From assembly GCF_005298075.1 (NCBI RefSeq), contig NZ_SZZH01000001.1, positions 1,054,001 to 1,118,000 of the forward strand: a stretch of 64,000 bases of DNA, read 5' to 3'. Below are positions 17,503 through 25,138 of this stretch, in pieces. Each line of letters begins with the position of its first letter. Positions within the stretch are counted from its first letter, which is position 1. The notes under the pieces are model-generated. The model worked only from the letters and a program-made list of their open reading frames with translations, was not told the DNA's origin and ran no database searches. The DNA is from Nakamurella flava. Lineage in GTDB: Bacteria; Actinomycetota; Actinomycetes; Mycobacteriales; Nakamurellaceae. The position numbers were made by a program, and so were the translations under genes.

Positions 17503-18936
17503 ATGTCGCACTTCGACCTGGTGATCATCGGTACTGGTTCGGGCAACACGATCGTCAACCGGCAGTTCGCCGACTGGTCCGTCGCCATCGTCGAGTCGGG
17601 GCCCTTCGGCGGGACCTGCCTGAACGTGGGCTGCATCCCGACCAAGATGTACGTCTACCCGTCCGACGTCGTCACCGCCGCCGCGGACGCCGATCGGCTC
17701 GGGGTCTCCCTGGCCCTGGAGAAGGTGGACTGGCCGGGGATGCGGGACCGCATCTTCGGGCGCATCGACGGCAACGCCGCCCACGCTCAGGCCGCGCGGG
17801 AGAGCGAGGTCTGGCCCAACGTCTCGGTGCTCACCGGCACCGGCCGGTTCGTCGACGACAAGCGGCTGGCGGTCACCGCGCCGGACGGCAGCGTGCAGGA
17901 GATCACCGCGGACCGGTTCGTCATCGCCGCCGGGGGCCGGCCGGTCATCCCCGACGTGCCCGGTCTGGACGAGGGTTCCATCGGCCGCAACGGCATCCAC
18001 ACCTCCGACACGGTGATGCGCATCGACGAGCTCCCCCGCCGCATCGTGGTGGTCGGCGGCGGCTACATCGCCGCCGAGTTCGCCCACGTGTTCTCCGCCC
18101 TGGGCAGCACCGTCATTCAGCTCGTCCGCGGGGACCGCCTCCTGCGCTCGCACGACGACGAGGTGGCCGCCGCCTACACCGAGGTGGCCGCGGGCAAGTA
18201 CGACCTGCGCCGCAACACCGAACTCTGCGGGGTCGGCCCCACTGCGGACGGCAACGGGGTCGCCGTCAGCGTCGAGGGGCCGTACGGCGAGGAGACCATC
18301 CCGGCCGATGTCGTCCTGCTGGCTACCGGACGGCAGCCCAACTCCGACCTGTTGGACGTCCGGGCCACCGGCGTGGCCGTGGGCGACGACGGGCTGGTGC
18401 AGGTCGATGATCAGCAGCGCACCAGCGTTGACGGGATCTGGGCGCTCGGCGACATCTGCTCCCCCTGGCAGCTCAAGCACGTGGCCAACCACGAGGCGAA
18501 GGTGGTGCGGCACAACCTGTTGCATCCGGACGAGCCGATCGCCAGCGATCACCGGTTCGTGCCGGCCGCCGTGTTCACCGACCCGCAGATCGCTTCCGTG
18601 GGGCTGACGGAGCAGGACGCCATCGCCCGCGGCGTGACCTACGCGGTGGGCCGGCGGGACTACGGCGACACCGCCGCCGGCTGGGCCCGTGAGGATCACA
18701 CCGGCTTCGTCAAGGTGCTGGTGGACCCGGAGACCGGGCTGCTGCTCGGCGCGCACGCCATCGGGCCCGAGGCGGCCACCGTCATCCAGCCGCTCATCCA
18801 GGCCATGTCGTTCGGGCAGACCGCCGATCAGGTCGCGCGGGGGCAGTACTGGATCCACCCGGCGTTGCCCGAGGTCGTCGAGAACGCCCTGCTGGAGGCC
18901 GCCCGCAACAGCCGCCGATCGGCACGCCGGGCCTAG
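17503..18936 (+). CDS. mtr: Mycothione reductase
   Basis: Mtr is the NADPH-dependent flavoenzyme that reduces mycothiol disulfide and keeps the cytoplasmic thiol pool reduced. The 477-residue protein begins with the FAD-binding FDLVIIGTGSGN and has the redox-active disulfide GGTCLNVGCIPTK (Cys39/Cys44). The NAD(P)H Rossmann motif is VVVGGGYIAAEFAHV, LATGRQPNSDLL lies in the second FAD segment, and the catalytic pair HPALPE (His452, Glu457) is in the C-terminal dimerisation domain. The DKTG/NTIVNRQF start region distinguishes Mtr from lipoamide or mercuric reductases. It lies in the same relative position as Rv2855 in M. tuberculosis. A 9-bp stem-loop spans its stop codon. This gene is the best marker that the organism makes mycothiol. 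Confidence 0.95.
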   Translation: MSHFDLVIIGTGSGNTIVNRQFADWSVAIVESGPFGGTCLNVGCIPTKMYVYPSDVVTAAADADRLGVSLALEKVDWPGMRDRIFGRIDGNAAHAQAARESEVWPNVSVLTGTGRFVDDKRLAVTAPDGSVQEITADRFVIAAGGRPVIPDVPGLDEGSIGRNGIHTSDTVMRIDELPRRIVVVGGGYIAAEFAHVFSALGSTVIQLVRGDRLLRSHDDEVAAAYTEVAAGKYDLRRNTELCGVGPTADGNGVAVSVEGPYGEETIPADVVLLATGRQPNSDLLDVRATGVAVGDDGLVQVDDQQRTSVDGIWALGDICSPWQLKHVANHEAKVVRHNLLHPDEPIASDHRFVPAAVFTDPQIASVGLTEQDAIARGVTYAVGRRDYGDTAAGWAREDHTGFVKVLVDPETGLLLGAHAIGPEAATVIQPLIQAMSFGQTADQVARGQYWIHPALPEVVENALLEAARNSRRSARRA

Positions 18937-18945
18937 GCCGATCGG
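18915..18945 (+). terminator. Hairpin spanning the mtr stop codon
   Basis: CCGATCGGC (18915-18923) pairs with GCCGATCGG (18937-18945); the TAG stop of mtr is inside the 13-nt loop. It could terminate the mtr transcript or insulate it from the MerR-type promoter just downstream. Confidence 0.5.
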
Positions 18946-18992
18946 AGAGGCTGAGCGACCGTCCTCGTCGGCGCGTTCCTCTCAGCAGGGAT

Positions 18993-19023
18993 TTGACCTG
19001 GACCGTGGTTCAGGAGCGAGGTT
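18993..19023 (+). promoter_or_regulatory. MerR-type promoter with 19-bp spacer and internal operator
   Basis: TTGACC (18993-18998) and GAGGTT (19018-19023) are 19 bp apart, the long spacing typical of promoters activated by MerR regulators. Between them is the near-palindrome CCTGGACC-GT-GGTTCAGG (18997-19014), with 7 of 8 arm positions matching. The GTG of the MerR-domain gene begins 6 nt after the second hexamer, so the transcript would be leaderless. This looks like an autoregulated promoter; it is inferred from geometry only. Confidence 0.6.
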
Positions 19024-19029
19024 GAGGCA

Positions 19030-20208
19030 GTGACTGGAGCGGGCGAGACGTTCGGCATCGCCGAGGTAGCGGCAATGACCGGTGTGGAGCCCGACACGTT
19101 GCGGTACTTCGAGCGCCGGAAGGTCATACCGTCTCCGCGACGCGATTCCGCGGGACGCCGTCAGTACTCGAGGGCCGACGTCCAGGTGATCGGCGTGCTG
19201 CTGCGACTGCGGGACACGGGCATGCCCCTGGCTGACATCACGCAGTTCACAGGGGCCGATGACACCGGGGCTGACCTGGACAGGCGGAGACTGGACCTGC
19301 TCAAGGCCCATCTCCGTCGCGTCCAGGCCGAGCGCGAGGAACTGGACCGGGCGCTCACCGTGATCACGCGAAAGATCACGGACTTCGATGATCGACTGAC
19401 CGGTCCGGTCGACGTGCTCGACCGGGAGGACTGCACGATCGCCTTCGGCGTCCAGGGGGCAGGTCCGCTGCTGTTCCTGGTCGGTGCGCCGGCCGGGCGG
19501 GCCGCGTTCGCAGCGCTGGCGAACGAGCTCGCCGACCGTTTCACCGTCGTCACCTACGACCCTCGGGGTATCGGGGCCAGCTGCGCAGTGCCCGGGATGG
19601 CTGTGCCGACGCCCGAGGTGCTGGCCGAGGATCTCGCTGCGCTGGTCGACCGGTTCACCGTGGGGCCGGCCCTGTTCTTCGGTACCAGTGGCGGTGCTGT
19701 GACGCTGCTGGAACTGGCCAGGCAGCGTCCGGACCGGGTCAGCCGGGCCGTGGTGCATGAGCCGCCCCTCGTGTCCCTGCTGAAGGACCGAGGACTCGCC
19801 GACCGAGCCGCAGCAGCGTTCGCCTCCGCGGAGGCTGATCCTGCGCGGGCAGTGCAGGAGTTCTTCGATCTCAGCGGCGCTGCCCACCACACGGGACGCG
19901 ATCAGGTGCCCCCCGCCCACCTTCCGCTGCCCGAACTGCCGGCCGAGGAGCTCGACACGAACCGCTACTTCCTGGGGCGGATGGCCGGGCCAGCGGTCTT
20001 CTACGTTCCGGACCTGGCCGCCGTTCGACGCGTTGCGGTGACGCTGTGCGCCGGCTCCCTGAGTCATCAGCAATTGGCCCGCCGGGCCACCGAGGCGCTC
20101 GCTGAACACCTGGGCCTGTCACTCGTCGACATGCCCGGCAATCACCTGGGCGCCAGCGCAGAACCACGGGCATTCGCCCACGCGCTCGCGCGCCTGCTCG
20201 GACCGTGA
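19030..20208 (+). CDS. MerR-type DNA-binding domain fused to an alpha/beta hydrolase
   Basis: Residues 6-75 are a MerR winged helix: FGIAEVAAMTGVEPDTLRYF, then ERRKVIPSPRRDSAGRRQYS. Residues 80-125 look like the usual dimerisation coiled coil (RRRLDLLKAHLRRVQAEREE). The rest, ~130-392, is an alpha/beta hydrolase instead of a small effector domain: TYDPRGIGAS, the nucleophile elbow FFGTSGGA (Ser220) and PGNHLGAS with a candidate catalytic His372. The usual acid after strand 7 is not evident (CAGSLS). The fusion suggests that the hydrolase domain senses, or processes, the ligand that controls DNA binding. The GTG at 19030 has no good ribosome-binding site but fits a leaderless start. GC content looks somewhat lower than in neighbouring genes. 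Ligand unknown. Confidence 0.85.
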   Translation: MTGAGETFGIAEVAAMTGVEPDTLRYFERRKVIPSPRRDSAGRRQYSRADVQVIGVLLRLRDTGMPLADITQFTGADDTGADLDRRRLDLLKAHLRRVQAEREELDRALTVITRKITDFDDRLTGPVDVLDREDCTIAFGVQGAGPLLFLVGAPAGRAAFAALANELADRFTVVTYDPRGIGASCAVPGMAVPTPEVLAEDLAALVDRFTVGPALFFGTSGGAVTLLELARQRPDRVSRAVVHEPPLVSLLKDRGLADRAAAAFASAEADPARAVQEFFDLSGAAHHTGRDQVPPAHLPLPELPAEELDTNRYFLGRMAGPAVFYVPDLAAVRRVAVTLCAGSLSHQQLARRATEALAEHLGLSLVDMPGNHLGASAEPRAFAHALARLLGP

Positions 20209-20276
20209 CAACGCCCGGAACCCATCCGCCGCGGCGCGGATCCACGATCCGGTGACCCTCTCGGTGCGGGGTCGGA

Positions 20277-20780
20277 TCAGACACCACCCAGCAGGCAGTG
20301 GTCGGAGGCGTAGTACTCGTAGCCACCGGTTCCGTCGGCGAAGTACTGGACGTACTCATCGACGTACTCGCCGCTGATCTGCCAGTCGGTGCCGTCCCAC
20401 TGGGCGTAGGAGACGTACACCCAGTAGTAGTCCTCGCCGAAGGACAGGTCGGCGAGGTGATAGCCGGCGGTGGAGCTGGCGCCGACCCAGTTGCCGTCGG
20501 TCTCCCATTCGCCGCTGGTCGGGTCCCACACCCAGATCTGGGCGAAGCTGTCCTGGCCCGTCGTGGAGGTGGCCGCGAACAACAGTCCCTCACTGCCGCA
20601 CTCGACGATCGAGGAAAAGGTCTCCCCGGCGACGACCTCGTCGGCCGTGGCGGCATTCACCCCCAGGCCGAGGGTCAGGGCGCCGGTGGTGGCGAGCACC
20701 GTCGCGGCCCGGCGCCACCGACCCCGGCCGGTGGCGGCATCGGCGGCGTCGTGGGTGGGGGCGGTGCGGGTGGTGATCAT
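20277..20780 (-). CDS. Small secreted aromatic-rich protein
   Basis: The 167-residue protein has a clear Sec signal: RGRWRRAATVLATTGALTLGLGVNAATA with probable cleavage before DEVVAG. The mature ~120 residues are acidic and rich in Tyr, Trp and Gly (IWVWDPTSGEWETDGNW, YYWVYVSYAQWDGTDWQ), with only two cysteines, one near each end (VECGSE and SDHCLL), which could form a disulfide. No known family was recognised; the pattern suggests a compact beta protein in the wall or medium. GGAGG lies 7 nt before the ATG at 20780. It is convergent with the MerR-hydrolase gene and divergent from the TerD-VWA gene. No function is assigned. Confidence 0.75.
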   Translation of the reverse strand: MITTRTAPTHDAADAATGRGRWRRAATVLATTGALTLGLGVNAATADEVVAGETFSSIVECGSEGLLFAATSTTGQDSFAQIWVWDPTSGEWETDGNWVGASSTAGYHLADLSFGEDYYWVYVSYAQWDGTDWQISGEYVDEYVQYFADGTGGYEYYASDHCLLGGV

Positions 20781-20954
20781 CGTCGGTCCTCCGGGTCGGT
20801 TCCTGCTGACGGCGACGACGATCGCCCGGGGCGCTGAAGGCCCACTGAACGGAAGCTCAAGGCGGCCGCGACCGCGCTCGACCGGCCGGGGAGACGTGGG
20901 TCCACGATCAGGACCGCTCCCGAGGTGGCCGGGGTCCCGGCGGCGGTGGTGTGT

Positions 20955-20960
20955 CAGAGT
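20955..20960 (+). promoter_or_regulatory. Putative -10 hexamer for the TerD-VWA gene
   Basis: CAGAGT ends 6 nt before the GTG at 20967, which has no Shine-Dalgarno sequence. It matches the recurring arrangement seen upstream of several genes in this window; no -35 was found. Confidence 0.35.
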
Positions 20961-20966
20961 GGGCCG

Positions 20967-22472
20967 GTGACCCAGCTCAGCCGCGGGGCCAACGCTCCGG
21001 TGTCCGCCACCCGCCTGTCGATCTCCGTCCGTGGAGCCCGCCCGGGAGCCGTCGACCTGATGGCCTTCCAGGTCACCGCGGACAGAAAGGTCAGGTCCGA
21101 TGCGGACCTCGTCTTCTTCAACCAGCCGGCCTCGCCGGAGGGGGCCGTCCGCCTCACCGGCGCCGACGCGCTCGAGGTGGACCTGACGGCCGTCCCGGAC
21201 GTCATCGAGACCATCGCGGTGACCGTGGCCCTGGACGATGCCCAGCCCGGTGCGCTGTCCGACATCGCCGACCTGGCCGTCACTCTCGGGCCGGATGGCG
21301 TCGAGGTGCCGGCCGCCGGGCTGACCAGCGAACGGGCCGCGATCCTGGCCGAGGTCTACCGACGTGCGGGCGCCTGGAAGGTCCGGTCGGTGTCCGCCGG
21401 ATGGACCGAGGGGCTGGCTGCGCTGCTGCGCGAGCACGGCGTCCAGGTGGACGACGAGCCGGCCACACCCGCCCCGCCGCCGGCCGCACCGACTCCCCCG
21501 CCCGTGGCCTCCGGTCCCTGGGTGCCGACCACCGGCGCACCACCGGCGCCGCCCGCGCCCAGCGGTCCGCTGGCCTGGGCGCCCGGAACTCCGCCACCGG
21601 GCCCGTCCGGCGGCTGGCCGGCACCCACGCCGGCGGCCCCGGTCGCCGGCTCCGCGGTCCCGACGGCAGCACCACCCGCGCCGCCTGCGCCCTCCGCACC
21701 GCCGGCCGGCCCGGGCCTGCAGACCGACCCGGCCGCCGGGCCCCGTTCCGTGCCCGGCGAGGAGCGCCTGTCGCTGCAGAAGCGGCAGACCCTGAACCTG
21801 CGCAAGGAGCAGGTGCACCGGGTGCTGCTGACCAAGGGTGCGACCGGTGAACGGGCCCGTGTGGTCCTGGTGATCGACAAGACCGGCTCGATGTCCCAGG
21901 AGTTCGCCAGCGGACTGGTGCATCGCGTCGTGGAGCGGATGGTGCCGGTCGCCACGCAGATCGACACCGACGGCTCCCTCGAGACCTACCTGTACGCGAC
22001 GAAGTTCGCGCGCTTGCCCGACCTGCGGGTCGGTGACATGGAGGCGTGGACGTCGGAGTTCCTCCACATGGGCGGCACCCACGGCGGGATCAACTACCGC
22101 AAGCTCGGCGCGGTCAACGACGAGATCCCGATCCTCACCGAACTCACCGGCACCGCCCGCCGCGGTGATCCGCCGACCCTGGTGCTGTTCTTCACCGACG
22201 GCGGGTTCTCCAAGAAGCGGGAGATCACCCGCATCATGAAGGACGCCGCCGGGTTGCCGATCTTCTGGGAGTTCGTGGGCCTGGGCGCCAACAACTACGG
22301 CCTGCTGGAGAAACTGGACGACATGGGCGGCCGGGAGGTCGACAACGTCGACTTCTTCGCCGTCGACGACATCGACCGGGTCGACGACGCCGAGCTGTAC
22401 CGGCGTCTGCTCACCGAGTTCCCCGGCTGGCTCACCGCCGCCCGTGCGCGCGGCATCGTGGCGCCTCGCTGA
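20967..22472 (+). CDS. TerD-domain / von Willebrand A-domain fusion (TerF-like)
   Basis: Residues 1-165 form a TerD-like domain: TQLSRGANAPVSATRLSISV, DLMAFQVTADRKVRSDADLVFF, ASPEGAVRLTG, DVIETIAVTVALDDAQPGALSDI and VYRRAGAWKVRSVSAGW. A Pro/Ala-rich linker covers ~168-260. The C-terminal ~235 residues are a VWA domain with a MIDAS motif VVLVIDKTGSMS (Asp304), a conserved Thr in MGGTHGGINY and LVLFFTDGGFS. This is the TerF arrangement from tellurite/colicin/phage stress loci, where TerD modules bind calcium and VWA modules bind divalent metal. No other ter gene (TerC, TerB, TerY) is nearby. It is followed 32 nt later by a small acidic gene, probably in the same transcript. Function in this organism is unknown. 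Confidence 0.9.
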   Translation: MTQLSRGANAPVSATRLSISVRGARPGAVDLMAFQVTADRKVRSDADLVFFNQPASPEGAVRLTGADALEVDLTAVPDVIETIAVTVALDDAQPGALSDIADLAVTLGPDGVEVPAAGLTSERAAILAEVYRRAGAWKVRSVSAGWTEGLAALLREHGVQVDDEPATPAPPPAAPTPPPVASGPWVPTTGAPPAPPAPSGPLAWAPGTPPPGPSGGWPAPTPAAPVAGSAVPTAAPPAPPAPSAPPAGPGLQTDPAAGPRSVPGEERLSLQKRQTLNLRKEQVHRVLLTKGATGERARVVLVIDKTGSMSQEFASGLVHRVVERMVPVATQIDTDGSLETYLYATKFARLPDLRVGDMEAWTSEFLHMGGTHGGINYRKLGAVNDEIPILTELTGTARRGDPPTLVLFFTDGGFSKKREITRIMKDAAGLPIFWEFVGLGANNYGLLEKLDDMGGREVDNVDFFAVDDIDRVDDAELYRRLLTEFPGWLTAARARGIVAPR

Positions 22473-22504
22473 CCGCCCCCTACCGACGAGACCGGAGACC
22501 CGCG

Positions 22505-23023
22505 ATGAGCTTTCGAGTGATGCACTATCTGGGCAGTCGGGAGGACCTGCTGGCCCAGGCCCGCCGCTCGGCCGAGGAGATGCGGCACCTCGACGACAGC
22601 GAGGACTTCGACGAGGACGAGTGGGACCAGGCGGTCGACGACCTGGCGGCGGGGCGGATCACCGACACCGCAGCCGCCAAGTTCCTGCTGATCGAGATGA
22701 TCGGAAACACCTACCCGCCCGTCTCGATGGACTTCGGTCTGCACTCCTACCACGCCCTTTCCCGCGCGGTCGGCGGTCGGCTCGCGGAGTACATGGTCAT
22801 GTTCATGGAGGGGCGTGATTTCGGCACCGGGGTGTCCGGTTTCGGCGAGGACGCCACCTGTGGCTACCTCGACCCGGCGGAGGTGACCGAGCTCAGGGAC
22901 CTGCTCCGCGCCGCCGGGCCGCAGTCCGAGGCGGCTGGGCTGGAGGGATTCGTCACCAGCCTGAGCGGCACCTTCGACCAGTTGGCCGAGGGCGGTCGGG
23001 GCAGCCTGTTCGTGATGACCTGA
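22505..23023 (+). CDS. Conserved-looking small acidic protein in the TerD-VWA operon
   Basis: The 172-residue protein was not assigned to a family. It begins MSFRVMHYLGSREDLLAQAR, has an acidic helix (HLDDSEDFDEDEWDQAVDDL), a hydrophobic middle (KFLLIEMIGNTYPPVSMDFGLHSYHAL, YMVMFMEG) and ends GGRGSLFVMT. There is no signal peptide and no membrane segment; a single Cys lies in DATCGYLDP. The sequence looks like a globular cytoplasmic protein of mixed alpha/beta type. The ATG at 22505 is preceded by CGGAG and lies 32 nt after the TerD-VWA stop, so the two are probably co-transcribed and may act together. It converges on the BTAD-FHA gene with a 10-nt gap. Confidence 0.75.
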   Translation: MSFRVMHYLGSREDLLAQARRSAEEMRHLDDSEDFDEDEWDQAVDDLAAGRITDTAAAKFLLIEMIGNTYPPVSMDFGLHSYHALSRAVGGRLAEYMVMFMEGRDFGTGVSGFGEDATCGYLDPAEVTELRDLLRAAGPQSEAAGLEGFVTSLSGTFDQLAEGGRGSLFVMT

Positions 23024-23033
23024 CCGGACCCGA

Positions 23034-24230
23034 TCAGGGGCCGGGATCGACCTCCAGGCGCAACTCGACGCCACCGATACGCAGCACATCGCCGTCACGC
23101 AGCTGCTGGTCACCGTCGATCCGTCGCCCGTTGACGTGCACCCCGTTGGTGGAACGCAGATCGACCACCCGGTAACCGCCGCCGGCGGGACGGATCTCGG
23201 CGTGGTGCCGGCTGACCTTCTCACCGGTGACCACCAGATCGTTGTCCGGCATCCGACCGATGCGCAGACCGGCCGGCCGCACGGTCGCCGCGCGCCCGGC
23301 GGTGGGGCCGGTCAGCACGACGACCCGGGCGCCGCCGGAGACGAGCGCCGTCTCGGCGACCGTGGGGGCGGACGCGACCCCGGTCACCGAGGCTCCGCGC
23401 CCGGCACCGGCCGCGGCGAGGTGGGCGGCGGTCAGCGGCGGCCGCGTCCGACCGGCGGGGGCCGGCAACGGTTCCTGGGCCAGTACGACCCGTTCCAACC
23501 GCCGCAACGCGGCCCCCGGGTCGATACCGAGTTCGTCGGCGAGGATCTCGCGAACCGCGCGCAGTGCGGCCAGCGCCTCGGCCTGCCGGCCCAACCGGTA
23601 CAGCGCCGTGACCAGCTGCGCCCAGAACGGTTCCCGGAGCGGGTGTTCCGTCGTCAACCGGCGGAGCTCTGCGATCACGGCGGCGTTCTCGTCGCAGGCC
23701 AGATCGGCGTCCACCCGGGCCTGCACGGCCAGCAACCGGTCCTCCTCGACCGCGACGGCGTACTCGTCGGCGAACCGGCGACCGCGCAGATCGGCCAGGG
23801 CGGGGCCCCGCCATTCCGCCAGCCCCGTGCGCAGTTCGTCCGCCGCCGGCGCATACCGTTCGGACCGCAACAGCTCGCTGCCCACCAGCGTCGCCCGGGC
23901 GAAGCGTCCGGCGTCGACGAGCGCGTCGTCGATCTGCAGGCGGTAGCCGGGGGCCTGGGTGACCAGAGTGAGCATCGGCTCGACCTCGGCCGCGCGCAAC
24001 GCCCGGCGCAACGACGAGACGAACACCTGCAGGCTGGCCGTCCAGTTGACCGGCGGTTCGCCGTCCCAGATGGCGTCGGCCAGCCCGTCCGAGGACACCA
24101 CCCGATTGCGGTTGACGGTCAGCACCGCCAGCAGCGCCCGCGGTTTGCCCCCGGGTAACGCCACCGGCGTCCCGTCCCGGCGCAGCTCCAGCGGGCCGAG
24201 CACCCGCAGGTCGACGACAGCCGGGGTCAT
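23034..24230 (-). CDS. EmbR-like transcriptional regulator (OmpR-type wHTH + BTAD + FHA)
   Basis: The protein of about 398 residues has three domains seen in EmbR. A winged helix at 1-95 has LRVLGPLELRRDGTPVALPG, KPRALLAVLTVNRNRVVSSD and LQVFVSSLRRAL. A bacterial transcriptional activation domain of TPR-like helices spans ~100-245 (LVDAGRFARATLVG; HPLREPFWAQLVTALYRLGR; EILADELGIDPGAALRRLE). A C-terminal FHA domain has GLRIGRMPDNDLVV, EKVSRHHAEIRP and VVDLRSTNGVHVNGRR. FHA domains bind phosphothreonine, so control by a Ser/Thr protein kinase is expected; no kinase gene of that type is adjacent. The start is ambiguous: ATG 24230 is used here, with an in-frame GTG at 24248 as alternative. It lies 22 nt from the end of map. 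Targets unknown. Confidence 0.9.
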   Translation of the reverse strand: MTPAVVDLRVLGPLELRRDGTPVALPGGKPRALLAVLTVNRNRVVSSDGLADAIWDGEPPVNWTASLQVFVSSLRRALRAAEVEPMLTLVTQAPGYRLQIDDALVDAGRFARATLVGSELLRSERYAPAADELRTGLAEWRGPALADLRGRRFADEYAVAVEEDRLLAVQARVDADLACDENAAVIAELRRLTTEHPLREPFWAQLVTALYRLGRQAEALAALRAVREILADELGIDPGAALRRLERVVLAQEPLPAPAGRTRPPLTAAHLAAAGAGRGASVTGVASAPTVAETALVSGGARVVVLTGPTAGRAATVRPAGLRIGRMPDNDLVVTGEKVSRHHAEIRPAGGGYRVVDLRSTNGVHVNGRRIDGDQQLRDGDVLRIGGVELRLEVDPGP

Positions 24231-24252
24231 CGAACCGCCCCGGACCACCCGC

Positions 24253-25107
24253 TCATGGCAGCGTAAGGATCTCGGCGCCGGTGTCGGTCACCACCAGTGT
24301 GTGCTCGAACTGGGCGGTCCAGGACCTGTCGCGGGTGGTGACGGTCCAGCCGTCGTCCCACTGGTCCCAGGCGATCCCGCCCAGGGTGATCATCGGTTCG
24401 ATGGTGAACGTCATGCCTTTCTCGATGATCGTCGTCACCGAGGGGTCGTCGTAGTGCAGCACCACCAGGCCGGAGTGGAAGGTCCGCCCGATGCCGTGGC
24501 CGGTGTAGTCGCGGACCACCCCGTAGCCGAAGCGCTTGGCGTAGGACTCGATGACGCGGCCGATGACGTTCAGCTGCCGGCCCGGGGCGACCGCCTTGAT
24601 CGCCCGCCGCAGGCATTCCTCGGTGCGCTCGACCAGCAGCCGGTTCTCCTCGGACACGTCGCCGGCCAGGTACGTCGCGTTGGTGTCGCCGTGGACCCCG
24701 TCGAGGTAGGCGGTGACGTCGATGTTGACGATGTCGCCGTCCTCGATGACGGTGGTGTCCGGGATGCCGTGGCAGATCACCTCGTTGATCGACGTGCAGC
24801 ACGACTTCGGGAAGCCCCGGTAGCCCAGCGTCGACGGATAGGCGCCGTGGTCGCAGAGGTACTCGTGGACGATGCGGTCGACCTCGTCGGTGGTCGTTCC
24901 CGGGACGACGGCCTTGCTGCCCTCGGCCATCGCCCGGGCGGCCAACCGGCTCGCGACCCGCATCTTCTCGATGATCTCCGGGGTCTGCACCCACGGATCG
25001 GTGCTCGGGGTCGGGCCCGGTTTGCCCACGTACTCGGGGCGGACGATGTCGGCCGGGACCGGGCGGATCGGGGTCGGTCGGCCGGGTTGCAGTGCGGTGC
25101 GGAGCAT
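24253..25107 (-). CDS. map: Methionine aminopeptidase, type I
   Basis: MetAP removes the N-terminal methionine from nascent proteins. The 284-residue protein carries the pita-bread metal-site ligands: [22 protein letters not shown] (two Asp), [12 protein letters not shown] (His), [10 protein letters not shown] (Glu) and [18 protein letters not shown] (Glu). The ~40-residue N-terminal extension with [21 protein letters not shown], a Pro-rich SH3-binding-like segment, is typical of the mycobacterial MapB (Rv2861c) subtype. The ATG at 25107 lacks a ribosome-binding site and has TAGGCT 7 nt upstream, so the gene is probably leaderless. It lies 31 nt downstream of the PBP gene, the same order as in M. 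tuberculosis. Confidence 0.97.
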   Translation of the reverse strand: MLRTALQPGRPTPIRPVPADIVRPEYVGKPGPTPSTDPWVQTPEIIEKMRVASRLAARAMAEGSKAVVPGTTTDEVDRIVHEYLCDHGAYPSTLGYRGFPKSCCTSINEVICHGIPDTTVIEDGDIVNIDVTAYLDGVHGDTNATYLAGDVSEENRLLVERTEECLRRAIKAVAPGRQLNVIGRVIESYAKRFGYGVVRDYTGHGIGRTFHSGLVVLHYDDPSVTTIIEKGMTFTIEPMITLGGIAWDQWDDGWTVTTRDRSWTAQFEHTLVVTDTGAEILTLP

Positions 25108-25114
25108 GGGTGCC

Positions 25115-25120
25115 AGCCTA
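25115..25120 (-). promoter_or_regulatory. Putative -10 hexamer of map
   Basis: On the minus strand TAGGCT is followed by 7 nt and the ATG at 25107. It fits TANNNT and a leaderless start. It lies in the 31-nt gap after the PBP stop codon, so map can be expressed independently of the PBP gene. Confidence 0.5.
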
Positions 25121-25138
25121 CGAGCCGTGAGCGGCCGA

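Noticed and set aside
17155-18858. 567-codon minus-strand frame opposite mycothione reductase
   Set aside because: Mtr on the plus strand has complete flavin, disulfide and catalytic motifs; the antisense frame has none.
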